This document shows, piece by piece, positions 46,883 to 56,346 of a stretch of 64,000 nucleotides of DNA. A program made the position numbers and the translations under genes. The notes beneath the pieces were generated by a model. That model saw only the letters and a list, made by a program, of their open reading frames with translations. It did no database searches and was not told the origin of the DNA. Position 1 is the first letter of the stretch. The number at the start of each line of letters is the position of its first letter. This stretch comes from DASWIG01 sp965371445. Its GTDB lineage: Bacteria > Acidobacteriota > Thermoanaerobaculia > Multivoradales > J023. The DNA is taken from assembly GCA_965371445.1 (NCBI GenBank), contig CBDUYN010000014.1:35382-99381 (forward strand), written 5' to 3'.

Positions 46883-47317
46883 ATGCACGCAACCTGCTCT
46901 GACCATGCCTCGTGCCAGCCCGTCAGGGTCTGCGGTCTTATCAAGGTATGCCTGATCAACTTCATGCTCTATCTGGAGTCGGATTGCTCAGGAGAGGGGT
47001 CCCCGATCATCGACGTCAACGGAACGGGAATTTTCCCTTTCGTGATCGCACCAAATACCTGGGAACATCTCAAATTCGAATTCCCCATCGGTCAGGACAC
47101 GCTGGATCAGAGCGGCATTCTCGGTATTCGACCTCTGATCGTCAAGCTGGGCGACTTCCGGTCCGACGACGCCTGCCTCTACGACAACGTCTCGCTGACG
47201 TATGCTCCGCTACCGGTCACCCAGGTCCCCACCGTTGGCTCGCTGGGCTTGGCCGTTCTGGCAGCGTTGCTGGGCGTCGCGGGTCTGATCACCCTGCGTC
47301 GGCGGCTCCCGCGCTGA
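46883..47317 (+). CDS. Protein with IPTL-CTERM-like sorting tail, lacking a clear signal peptide
   Basis: 144 residues. The tail VPTVGSLGLAVLAALLGVAG then LITLRRRLPR is the pattern of IPTL/PEP-CTERM sorting signals: short motif, membrane helix, basic end. The middle looks like the end of a beta-sandwich binding domain (FEFPIGQDTLDQSG, SDDACLYDNVSLTYAP). The N-terminus MHATCSDHASCQPVRVCGLI is not a credible signal peptide, so the gene may be 5'-truncated. ATG 46883 follows AAGGAGAGAG. Confidence 0.6.
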   Translation: MHATCSDHASCQPVRVCGLIKVCLINFMLYLESDCSGEGSPIIDVNGTGIFPFVIAPNTWEHLKFEFPIGQDTLDQSGILGIRPLIVKLGDFRSDDACLYDNVSLTYAPLPVTQVPTVGSLGLAVLAALLGVAGLITLRRRLPR

Positions 47318-47331
47318 ACGGCTGGGCCAAT

Positions 47332-47379
47332 CCGCCTGGTCTTGTCGGCGCCGAGATCGTCGGCAAGGAGGAAACGCAG
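47332..47379 (-). pseudogene. Second helicase Walker A remnant
   Basis: A 16-codon stretch on the minus strand reads LRFLLADDLGADKTRR, nearly the LLADDPGAGKT box of the helicase at 45912 with Gly changed to Asp. Nothing else of the gene is recognisable around it. It hints that more of the defence island once lay here. Confidence 0.4.
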
Positions 47380-47496
47380 TCGAAGCCGCCGAAGCCACGG
47401 ACCTGGAGCGTTGGAGCGACCGCATCCTCGACGTCAGCTGCCTCGCGGAAGTCTTCGCCGATGATCCCGAGAGCTGACGCAGGCCGTCCGTCGTCC

Positions 47497-48809
47497 TCAT
47501 CCTCCGAGCCGCTTCAACATCCGATACCAAAACTCGACGCCTTCGTGAAACTCGCGCACCCCGATGCGCTCGTCGAGCCCGTGGGCGCGGACCTCGTCGT
47601 CGTCGAGGAACCATCCCGTCGACGAGCTCTTCAAGGACCGTCAACATCTCGGGCGTCAGGGTCGTCGGAGGGCTGGGGACGGCGGCGGCGAGGCGCTCGA
47701 TCCCGATCGCCTCGTCGTCGAGGACGCGGCGCAGCTGCGACTCGACGTCGTCGACCGGGACGCCGGGCAGGATGCGGCAGTTGACGACGGCCGTGGCGCT
47801 TCGCGGCAGGGCGTTCTCGGCGTGTCCGGCCATGAGCTGGGTCGCGACGCAGGTGGTGCGGAGGATCGAGTTGTAGTGCGGCGAGGCCGCCGCCAGGCGC
47901 TCCGCGGCCTCGAGGTCCGGCTCGGGCCCGGCGAGCGCCCGCATGTCCGCGGCTTTCCCCGGCGGCTCAAAAGCGGCGGAACGCTCGAAGAACAGGCGCG
48001 TGCCGTCGTTCGTCGCGACCGGGAAGCGCCGCCGCCATCTGGTAGATCGCGTTGTCGGCGCGCGGCAGAGAGCTGTGCCCGCCCGGATTCGTCACCGTGA
48101 AGCGGAAGCTCTGGTAGACCTTTTCGCTCGTCTGGACGAGAAAGGCCCGCGGTTTGCCGTCCCCGTCGTAGCTCCCGCCGCCGGCGTCGGTGTTCAGCGC
48201 CAGCTCCGCGTCGACGAGCTCGCGCCGCTCGCGGACCAGATGGTCGATCGACGCGCCGGTCGTCTCCTCGTCGCCGGTCAGGACCGCGATCAGGTCGCGG
48301 TCGGGGACGAAGCCTTCGCGCTTCAGGCGGACGAAGTTGGCGACCAGGGTCGCGACACCGGTCTTGTTGTCCTGGGTGCCGCGGCCGTAGTAGTAGCCGT
48401 CGCCCTTGGCAAAGGTGAAGGGATCGAAGGCCCAGGCCGCGGGCTCGGCGTCGACGACGTCGATGTGGGCCATCAAAAGCAGCGGCCGCCGCTCGGTAGT
48501 GCCGCGGTAGCGGGCCACGAGAGCCATCACCGGCGGTTCGGGGTGGACGAGCTCGACGTCGGCTTCGTCGAGGCCGGCCGCGACGAGACGCGCGGCCATC
48601 GACTTCAAAGCCTTCTCCGTTCGCTCGGGATAAGAAACGCTGGTGCGATAGCCGACCAGCTCGCCGAGGATCTCTTCGGCGAGCTCGTCGTAGGGCTCGG
48701 TGCTTTCCTGAGCCTGAAGGATCGTGGAGCCGAACAAAGCGGCAGCGAGAAGGAGGGCGGTTGCTGCAAGGGAGAGGTACGGGGAAGATGCCGTCAGTGG
48801 TTTGCGCAT
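47497..48809 (-). pseudogene. M20 family metallopeptidase, frameshifted and internally deleted
   Basis: The signal peptide and first half are intact: LLLMAHIDVVDAEPAAW (first metal His/Asp), YYYGRGTQDNKTGVATLVAN, VLTGDEETTGASIDHLV and ELALNTDAGGGSYDGDG. A frameshift near 48020 moves the frame (VATNDGTRLFFERSAAFEPP). A second break with deletion near 47610 removes the segment with the late metal-binding His before STGWFLDDDEVRAHGLDERI and FWYRMLKRLGG. The protein would not be functional unless these are sequencing errors. Confidence 0.75.
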
Positions 48810-48856
48810 GCGGGGATCCTACCCGTTGCGGAGCCGCGGACGCTAGAATCCAAGCC

Positions 48857-49570
48857 ATGCCCTCCCCGCCGCCGGAGCGTCCCCTCCTCGTCCTCGACAC
48901 CGCGTCGCCCGTCGTCAGCGTCGCCATCGGGACGCCGGAGTCGGTCGCCGCGGTCCGCACCCTGGAGCTGCGCCGCTCCTCCGAGCTCTTGCTGCGCGCC
49001 GTCGAGGAGGCGCTGGAGGAGGCCGGCCTCACCCTGAGGGAGCTCGGCGGCGTGGCTGCGCTCCAGGGACCGGGGAGCTTTACCGGCCTCAGGATTGGGC
49101 TGGCCACCGTCCTCGGCTGGCACCAGGCCCTCGGCCTCCTGGCGACCGCGTTGCCGACGCTCCCGGTGCTCGCCGCGGCCGGCCGGGCCGCGATCGGCCG
49201 GGCCGCGATCGGCCGGGCCGCGGCCGGCCGGGCCGCGATCGGCCTCGACGTCGTGGCGGCCGTCGACGCGATGCGCGGCGACTGGTACGTCGAGCGTTTC
49301 CCCGCCGATCCGTCCCGTGCGGGCGAGGAGCCGGGGCTTCTTGCCGGCGAAGATCTCAACGCCTTCGCTCCTTGCCGGCTGGTCGGCTTCGGGGTCTCCG
49401 GAATCGCCGGCCTCGACGCCGCGGTCGACACCGTCGAGCCGCCTCCCTTGGCGCCGGTGGCCCTCGCTCTCGCCGCCGAGAGCTCCTGGGACGCGGCGCG
49501 GCTCTCGGCTCCGGTCTACTTCCGTCCACCGGCCGTCACAAAGCCCAAAAGAAGACGTCTCGGCGCTTGA
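48857..49570 (+). CDS. tsaB: tRNA threonylcarbamoyladenosine biosynthesis protein TsaB
   Basis: 237 residues. The ASKHA-fold start is LLVLDTASPVVSVAIG, and the diagnostic box is ALQGPGSFTGLRIGLATVLG. TsaB scaffolds TsaD in t6A37 formation. An in-frame expansion of a 15-base repeat encodes AAGRAAIGRAAIGRAAAGRA between strand LPTLPVLA and the LDVVAAVDAMRGDWYVERF motif. Start ATG 48857. It is divergent from the M20 remnant. Confidence 0.9.
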   Translation: MPSPPPERPLLVLDTASPVVSVAIGTPESVAAVRTLELRRSSELLLRAVEEALEEAGLTLRELGGVAALQGPGSFTGLRIGLATVLGWHQALGLLATALPTLPVLAAAGRAAIGRAAIGRAAAGRAAIGLDVVAAVDAMRGDWYVERFPADPSRAGEEPGLLAGEDLNAFAPCRLVGFGVSGIAGLDAAVDTVEPPPLAPVALALAAESSWDAARLSAPVYFRPPAVTKPKRRRLGA

Positions 49571-49657
49571 TCCGGCCGGCGGCAGGTGGTAATCTGAATC
49601 GATTCGATGCACAGCTTGCACCCCATCGATCCGCCGACACTCTCCGCCGCGGCGCCT

Positions 49658-49720
49658 CTGTCCCCCTCGGGGGATCCAGGGGGGGGAGATACTGTCCCCC
49701 TCGGGGGAGCAAGGGGGGGA
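49658..49720. repeat. Two-copy GC-rich direct repeat
   Basis: CTGTCCCCCTCGGGGGA occurs twice (at about 49657 and 49693), each followed by a G-run. The CCCCCTCGGGGG core is palindromic. A ferritin-proximal TCCCCCCTCG near 53475 and the 52.7-kb element share the same C-run/G-run style. The 278-base gap holds no gene. Confidence 0.65.
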
Positions 49721-49848
49721 ATACACTGTGGAAGCGCCGCGGAGGTGGTGCCGGGCGGCGGTGCGTGCAGAGTCGAAAACCGGGGCCATGGGCCCCCGGC
49801 CCTTACCAACCGGGATGCGCCCCGAGCGCCCACCTAGGAGGTAGTTGC

Positions 49849-50082
49849 ATGACCCACGTCGATCCCGTCAAGGAGCACCTGATCGAGTCCAACGAGAGCT
49901 TTCGCCGCTTGCACGAGGAGCATCAGGAGTACAAGCAGCGACTCTCGGTCATTCGTCAGAAGTCCCTCCTGTCCCAGGAAGACGAAATCAAAATGAAGCG
50001 CATCAAGCTCCACAAGCTGTCGCTCAAGGATCAGATGGAAGCCATCCGGCGTCGGCACGTGCTCGAGCACGCTTCGGCCTGA
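49849..50082 (+). CDS. DUF465 (YdcH-like) small coiled-coil protein
   Basis: 77 residues, nearly all helical: HLIESNESFRRLHEEHQEYK, then SLLSQEDEIKMKRIKLHKLS followed by LKDQMEAI. This is the YdcH/DUF465 signature (H-x-x-Y or equivalent, then E-E-x-x-x-K-x-L-K-K-x-K-L-x-L-K-D). Function unknown. ATG 49849 has AGGAGG seven bases upstream. Confidence 0.88.
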   Translation: MTHVDPVKEHLIESNESFRRLHEEHQEYKQRLSVIRQKSLLSQEDEIKMKRIKLHKLSLKDQMEAIRRRHVLEHASA

Positions 50083-50183
50083 GCTCCCGCGACCGGCCAT
50101 CGCCGAGCCTCCCCATCGGGGGCAGGGGCGGAGTGTAGCCGCCGAACCCTTTGACCAGAGGAGACTCGGTCCCCTCTCGTCGT

Positions 50184-50879
50184 ATGAACCTCCAAAAGAC
50201 GATGCCGATGACCTTTGCCAAAGAAGCCTGGCCCTTCGTCCTGCCCTTCGTCGTGCTCGCTGCCGTGCTCTTCGTGGTTCGACAGAACGCTTGGGGTACG
50301 GCGGCGCTCGTCGTGGCTTTTGCGGTGCTGCTTTTCTTCCGCGACCCGCGCAGCCGCTTCGACGGCGACGCCGAGATCGTCCTGTCGGCCGCCGACGGGT
50401 TCGTGACCCGCGTCGACACCGTGGAGGACCCGGCCGTGGGACCGGGCCGCTTTCAGCGCGTCGTCACGTTCCTCTCGGTCTTCGACGTCCACGTCCAGCG
50501 CTCGCCGGTGGAAGGCGAGGTGATGGCCTCGGGCTTGACGCCGGGCCGCAAGGTCGCCGCCTTTCGCCACGACGCCGACGAGGTCAACGAGCTTTACCTG
50601 TCCGTCCTGCGGCGCTCGAACAGCGACGTCGTCGGCGTCAAGCAGATCGCGGGGCTTCTCGCCCGGCGGGTGGTCTGCTACTTGAAGGTCGGGCAGCGGG
50701 TGGCGCGCGGCGAGCACCTGGGGCTGATCAAGTTCGGGTCGCGGGTCGACGTCCTGGTGCCCGAGAGCTACGAGGTGCTGGTCCAAAAGGGCGACCGACT
50801 GAAAAACGGTGCGACACCGATCGCCCGTCCGGGGACGCCCGGGCAAGAGGCGGCGGCAACGGCGGACGAGAAGCGGTGA
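50184..50879 (+). CDS. psd: Phosphatidylserine decarboxylase (proenzyme)
   Basis: About 231 residues, the short archaeal-like Psd type. Two N-terminal membrane segments (FVLPFVVLAAVLFVVRQ, TAALVVAFAVLLFF) precede DPRSRF. The conserved FLSVFDVHVQRSPVEGEV and self-cleavage site LIKFGSRVDVLVP follow; the Ser of G-S becomes the pyruvoyl group. It makes phosphatidylethanolamine. The start at ATG 50184 is uncertain (50202 and 50208 are alternatives). It overlaps pssA by four bases. Confidence 0.93.
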   Translation: MNLQKTMPMTFAKEAWPFVLPFVVLAAVLFVVRQNAWGTAALVVAFAVLLFFRDPRSRFDGDAEIVLSAADGFVTRVDTVEDPAVGPGRFQRVVTFLSVFDVHVQRSPVEGEVMASGLTPGRKVAAFRHDADEVNELYLSVLRRSNSDVVGVKQIAGLLARRVVCYLKVGQRVARGEHLGLIKFGSRVDVLVPESYEVLVQKGDRLKNGATPIARPGTPGQEAAATADEKR

Positions 50880-51739
50880 GGAGGAAACGCAGGTCCCGGT
50901 CCAGGCCGAAGATGCGCCAGCGACTGCAGCGCGGCGCGTTTCTGCTGCCCACCCTCTTTACCATCGGCAACGTCGTGCTCGGCTTCTACGCGGTCGTCCT
51001 GGGCACCCGCGGCCACTTCGAGCACGCCGCGGTGATGGTCTTCGTCGCCAGCGTGCTCGACGGCCTCGACGGTCGCATCGCCCGCTTCATGCACACCGAG
51101 AGCGAGTTCGGCAAGGAGTTCGACTCGCTGGCCGACGTCCTGACCTTCGGTGCCACACCGGCGCTCCTGACCTACTTCTGGGGGCTTCGCGAGGACGGCC
51201 GCTTGGGGTGGCTCGTGCCGCTCTTTTTCCTCCTCTGCACGGCGATCCGGCTGGCGCGCTTCAACGTCCGGACCGGGACCGTCGACAGCCGCTCCTTCAT
51301 CGGCATGCCATCACCGGCAGCCGCCTGCTCGGTGTGTGCGTGTCTTTTCTTCTCCCCGCAGCCCGAGTACTGGCAGGATTGGGTGGATCCCAAGACGGTG
51401 AAGATCGCGATGTTCGGTGTCGTCGTGCTCTACGGCTCGCTCATGGTGTCGACGTTGCGCTATCCGAGCGGCAAAAAGATCGACCTGCGCCAGCCCTGGA
51501 GCCCGCGCAACCTCGTGACGCCGATGACCGCGTCGGTGCTGGCTCTGATCTGGGTCCTCGACAATTACCCGACGGCCTTTTTCGTCACCATCGCGGTGCT
51601 CTACACCTCGACGGGTCTTTTCAATTCGCTACGTAGGTTGCTGCGCCGTCGCGACGAGGGGGATGGCGGCGCCGCGACGGAGGAAAACCCTGAAGCTCCG
51701 GTGGCCAGCGAGCCGGAAAAGGAGGCTGGAAGCAGATGA
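50876..51739 (+). CDS. pssA: CDP-diacylglycerol-serine O-phosphatidyltransferase
   Basis: 287 residues. The CDP-alcohol phosphatidyltransferase motif (D-G-x2-A-R-x8-G-x3-D-x3-D) is LDGLDGRIARFMHTESEFGK followed by EFDSLADV. Several membrane helices follow, with TLFTIGNVVLGFYAVVLG at the start. It makes phosphatidylserine, the substrate of Psd. The GTG start overlaps the psd stop (GTGA); the next ATG at 50911 would trim 11 basic residues. Confidence 0.93.
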   Translation: MRRKRRSRSRPKMRQRLQRGAFLLPTLFTIGNVVLGFYAVVLGTRGHFEHAAVMVFVASVLDGLDGRIARFMHTESEFGKEFDSLADVLTFGATPALLTYFWGLREDGRLGWLVPLFFLLCTAIRLARFNVRTGTVDSRSFIGMPSPAAACSVCACLFFSPQPEYWQDWVDPKTVKIAMFGVVVLYGSLMVSTLRYPSGKKIDLRQPWSPRNLVTPMTASVLALIWVLDNYPTAFFVTIAVLYTSTGLFNSLRRLLRRRDEGDGGAATEENPEAPVASEPEKEAGSR

Positions 51740-52698
51740 GCGTCGTCGCCATCGTCCATCCCATGGGCCTCGTCGGCACGGAGATCCGCCAGACCCTGGC
51801 ACGGCGCCACGACCTGTGGCGCGAGCTACGACTCTTGAGCACCCGCGAGGACGAGATCGGGAAGTTGACCGAGATCGCCGGTTCCGCCGCCATGGTCACG
51901 AAGCTCGAAAAAGACGACTTCGACGGCATCGACGTCGCGTTTTTCTGCGGCGGCATCCAGGAGACGCGTCCGCTCCTGGCCGACCGGCCGCCGGCGATGA
52001 CCGCGGTCATCCTATCCATCGACGCCGCCCCCGACGACGGCGTGCCGGTGGTCGCAGCCGTCAACATCGACCAGGCGCGCCGCTCCGAGACGCTTCTTTG
52101 CCCGCATCCGGCGGCGGTGCTGCTTTCGCACCTCGTCCATCCCTTGCGCGCCTTTGGCCCGCGCCGCGCCGTCGGCACCATCCTGGAACCGGCCTCGCTC
52201 GAGGGCAAGGAAGCCCTCGACGAGGTCTTCGAGCAGACCCGGGCGATCCTGAGCTTCACGCCGGATCAGCCGCGCGAGGTCTTTGCGACGCAGATGGCGT
52301 TCAACGTCATTCCGGGCCGCAGAGGGGAGCACGTGGCGGGACACGTCGCGGCATTGGTGGGAGGCGAGATCGAGGTCTACGTCCAGCTGCTGCGCTGCGG
52401 TGTCTTCCACAGCTTCGGTGCCAGCGTCCACCTGACGCTCACCGAGGATCCCGGGGAGAAGGCGGTCCGCGAAGCGCTCGCCGCACATCCACTCAACGAC
52501 GCGTCCCCGGACCCGGACCTGCTGGGAATGATCGACGCGACCGGCCATGACGAGGTGCTCCTCGGACCGGTGGAGGCCGTCGCCGGCCTCCCCGGCACCT
52601 ACCGCATCTGGGCGGTGATGGACAACTTGACCTGCGGCGCCGCCGTCAACGCCCTCCACATCCTGGAGGCGGTGACCAGCGCCGTGATGGTCAACTAG
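51736..52698 (+). CDS. Aspartate-semialdehyde dehydrogenase homologue lacking the catalytic Cys (Usg-1-like)
   Basis: 320 residues with the Asd fold: N-terminal VVAIVHPMGLVGTEIRQTL (G-x-V-G-x-x-x). The dimerisation domain has VFATQMAFNVIPGRRGEHVA and HSFGASVHLTLTEDPG. The N-C-S-T-x active-site loop is replaced by CPHPAAVLLSHLVHP, with Ala at the nucleophile. E. coli Usg-1 likewise lacks Cys. It is unlikely to make aspartate semialdehyde. The start overlaps the pssA stop by four bases, so it is translated with the lipid genes. Confidence 0.82.
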   Translation: MSVVAIVHPMGLVGTEIRQTLARRHDLWRELRLLSTREDEIGKLTEIAGSAAMVTKLEKDDFDGIDVAFFCGGIQETRPLLADRPPAMTAVILSIDAAPDDGVPVVAAVNIDQARRSETLLCPHPAAVLLSHLVHPLRAFGPRRAVGTILEPASLEGKEALDEVFEQTRAILSFTPDQPREVFATQMAFNVIPGRRGEHVAGHVAALVGGEIEVYVQLLRCGVFHSFGASVHLTLTEDPGEKAVREALAAHPLNDASPDPDLLGMIDATGHDEVLLGPVEAVAGLPGTYRIWAVMDNLTCGAAVNALHILEAVTSAVMVN

Positions 52699-52926
52699 GA
52701 GCCTGTAGGGCATAGGCCAGCCGACCTCCCGGCGGACTTCGTCCGCCGGAAAATCCCCCTAACCCCCTTTCCTAAAGGGGGGACAAGACTCCGGATTCTT
52801 CTCTGAACCCCCCTTTAGGAAAGGGGGGCAGGGGGGCTTCTCTGAACCCCCCTTTAGGAAAGGGGGGCAGGGGGGATTTTCTTGGCAGGCGCAGCCTGCC
52901 GGATCTATGCCCTACAAGGCTCCTAG
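52695..52926. mobile_element. MITE-like element between convergent genes, also terminator
   Basis: The ends are a 21/22-base inverted repeat: CTAGGAGCCTGTAGGGCATAG (52695-52715) and CTATGCCCTACAAGGCTCCTAG (52905-52926), with one base of difference. Inside are a CCGGCGGACTTCGTCCGCCGG hairpin and two direct copies of TCTCTGAACCCCCCTTTAGG with G-runs, about 37 bases apart. The TAG in each terminal CTAG supplies the stop of the Asd-like gene on the left and of ferritin on the right. Confidence 0.75.
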
Positions 52927-53441
52927 GCCTCTTCCGCTTCGCCCGCGCCGTCGCCGACGCCGTGACGGGCGAGGTAGTCCTCGACGTAGAAGAGGTTCCC
53001 CTCGCCGGCCCGCTTGACGATCCCGAGAAGCGACGACATCGTCGTCACCTCCTCGAGCTGTTCGGTGACGAACCAGTCGAGGTAGCGCAACGCGATGTGG
53101 TTGCGCTCCTTCTGGCAGAGGTCGACCAGGCCGTAGATCTGCCGCGTGACCTCCTCTTCCCAGTCGAGCGCCGCCTGGACGGCGTCAGCTGCTGAGGCGA
53201 AGTCGCTTCTCGGCTCCGCGATCTGCGGCACCTTGACCCTGCCGTCGACCTCGAGGATGAAGTGGACGAACTTCATCGCGTGCTGGCGTTCCTCGTTCGA
53301 CTGCCGGAAAAAAAAGCCCGCCAGCTCCTGGAGGTCCTCCGAGTCGAAATACGAGGCGATCTGGATGTACTGGTGCGACGCTCCCAGCTCGTTGCCGACC
53401 TGGGTGTTGAAGGCGTCGACGATGTCCTGACTGGCTAACAT
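52923..53441 (-). CDS. ftnA: Ferritin (bacterial non-heme type)
   Basis: 172-residue four-helix protein. Ferroxidase ligands sit in QVGNELGASHQYIQIASYFD and FFFRQSNEERQHAMKFVHFI (E-E-R-x-H), with the third-helix Glu in LDWEEEVTRQIYGLVDLCQK and FVTEQLEEV. It stores iron in a 24-mer. ATG 53441 follows CAAGGAGC. The C-terminus GDGAGEAEEA runs into the terminal repeat of the 52.7-kb element, which gives the stop codon. Confidence 0.93.
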   Translation of the reverse strand: MLASQDIVDAFNTQVGNELGASHQYIQIASYFDSEDLQELAGFFFRQSNEERQHAMKFVHFILEVDGRVKVPQIAEPRSDFASAADAVQAALDWEEEVTRQIYGLVDLCQKERNHIALRYLDWFVTEQLEEVTTMSSLLGIVKRAGEGNLFYVEDYLARHGVGDGAGEAEEA

Positions 53442-53563
53442 TCCGAAGCTCCTTGGCGTGGTGTGGCTAGTGATGTCCCCCCTCGTTCCCCCCAAGGGGA
53501 CGCTGGCTTGCGGCCCCTTCGCGGGGGCGGACCGATTCTATGCTTCCTGTCGCTCGGCGTCAC

Positions 53564-55606
<2,043 letters not shown>

Positions 55607-55840
55607 GCGTGGTCTCCTTGTGATGAAAGCGTTCCGCCCGATCCCGACCTGAAACCAATCCTCCAAGCGCTCGCGGCGTTTCCCGGCCGGCAGGAGAAGG
55701 ATCCCGAAACGGATCTCGCCGAGGATGACAGGATCGACGGCGATCTCCGGCTCATGACGCAGCAGCCAGTCCAGAACCTCGGGGTCGGGGTCTGGTTTCG
55801 TAGCCTCGCTGAGGACGTTGGCGTCGACCAGGAAGCTCAA
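55607..55840 (-). pseudogene. Truncated VapC (PIN domain) toxin in frame with the S9 peptidase
   Basis: 78 codons from TTG 55840: SFLVDANVLSEATKPDPDPE, VLDWLLRHEPEIAVDPVILG, EIRFGILLLPAGKRRERLED. This is the first half of a PIN-domain RNase toxin with its first Asp and the Glu of LGEIRFG. The second half, with the remaining acidic residues, is gone. No stop separates it from the peptidase ATG, so readthrough would make a fusion. The start overlaps the antitoxin stop by four bases (TTGA), as in intact vapBC pairs. Confidence 0.75.
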
Positions 55841-56067
55841 AGTGTGTCCGTGGACTCGGAGTCGACGGGGACGAAAAAGCCCTTCTCAGGACAGGCGAGC
55901 AGCCAGTCCAGGACACCGTGATTGCGGGGCGGTGACAGGAGGGTGAGCCGATACTCCCCGTGGTCGATCCTTTCGATCTCGAGCTCTTGGCCCGCCGCGA
56001 TCCCGTCCTGATGACGAATTTCCGCGGGGAGGACAATCTGGCCCTTGGTGGAGACGGTCGTCTTCAT
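55837..56067 (-). CDS. VapB/AbrB-type antitoxin
   Basis: 76 residues. The N-terminal swapped-hairpin AbrB fold is KTTVSTKGQIVLPAEIRHQD then GIAAGQELEIERIDHGEYRL. The C-terminal toxin-wrapping tail NHGVLDWLLACPEKGFFVPV is complete. It would bind its own promoter and neutralise VapC, but the toxin is truncated, so it is now an orphan antitoxin. ATG 56067; weak ribosome site. Confidence 0.8.
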   Translation of the reverse strand: MKTTVSTKGQIVLPAEIRHQDGIAAGQELEIERIDHGEYRLTLLSPPRNHGVLDWLLACPEKGFFVPVDSESTDTL

Positions 56068-56346
56068 CGGAGTAAGATATCGTCTTACGGGCACCTCGTC
56101 AAGACGCCGACCCGACGGCCCGACGGCTCGCAGCCATGGACGAGAGCCGTCACCGCGCTGCCGGACGTCGGCTCGGCTGAGGCCGGGTTGCGTCGCCCGT
56201 TCCGAAGGGGAATTTGGATCCTCGCCTTGGTTCCGGCTAAAATCGGCAACCTCCCCACGAGCTGACGAAGATCCCCACCTTCGAGCCGCGGGAAGGATCG
56301 GTCGACGGCCTGGCCCGGCAGCGCGACGGGGCCAGGGAGAGCAGGA

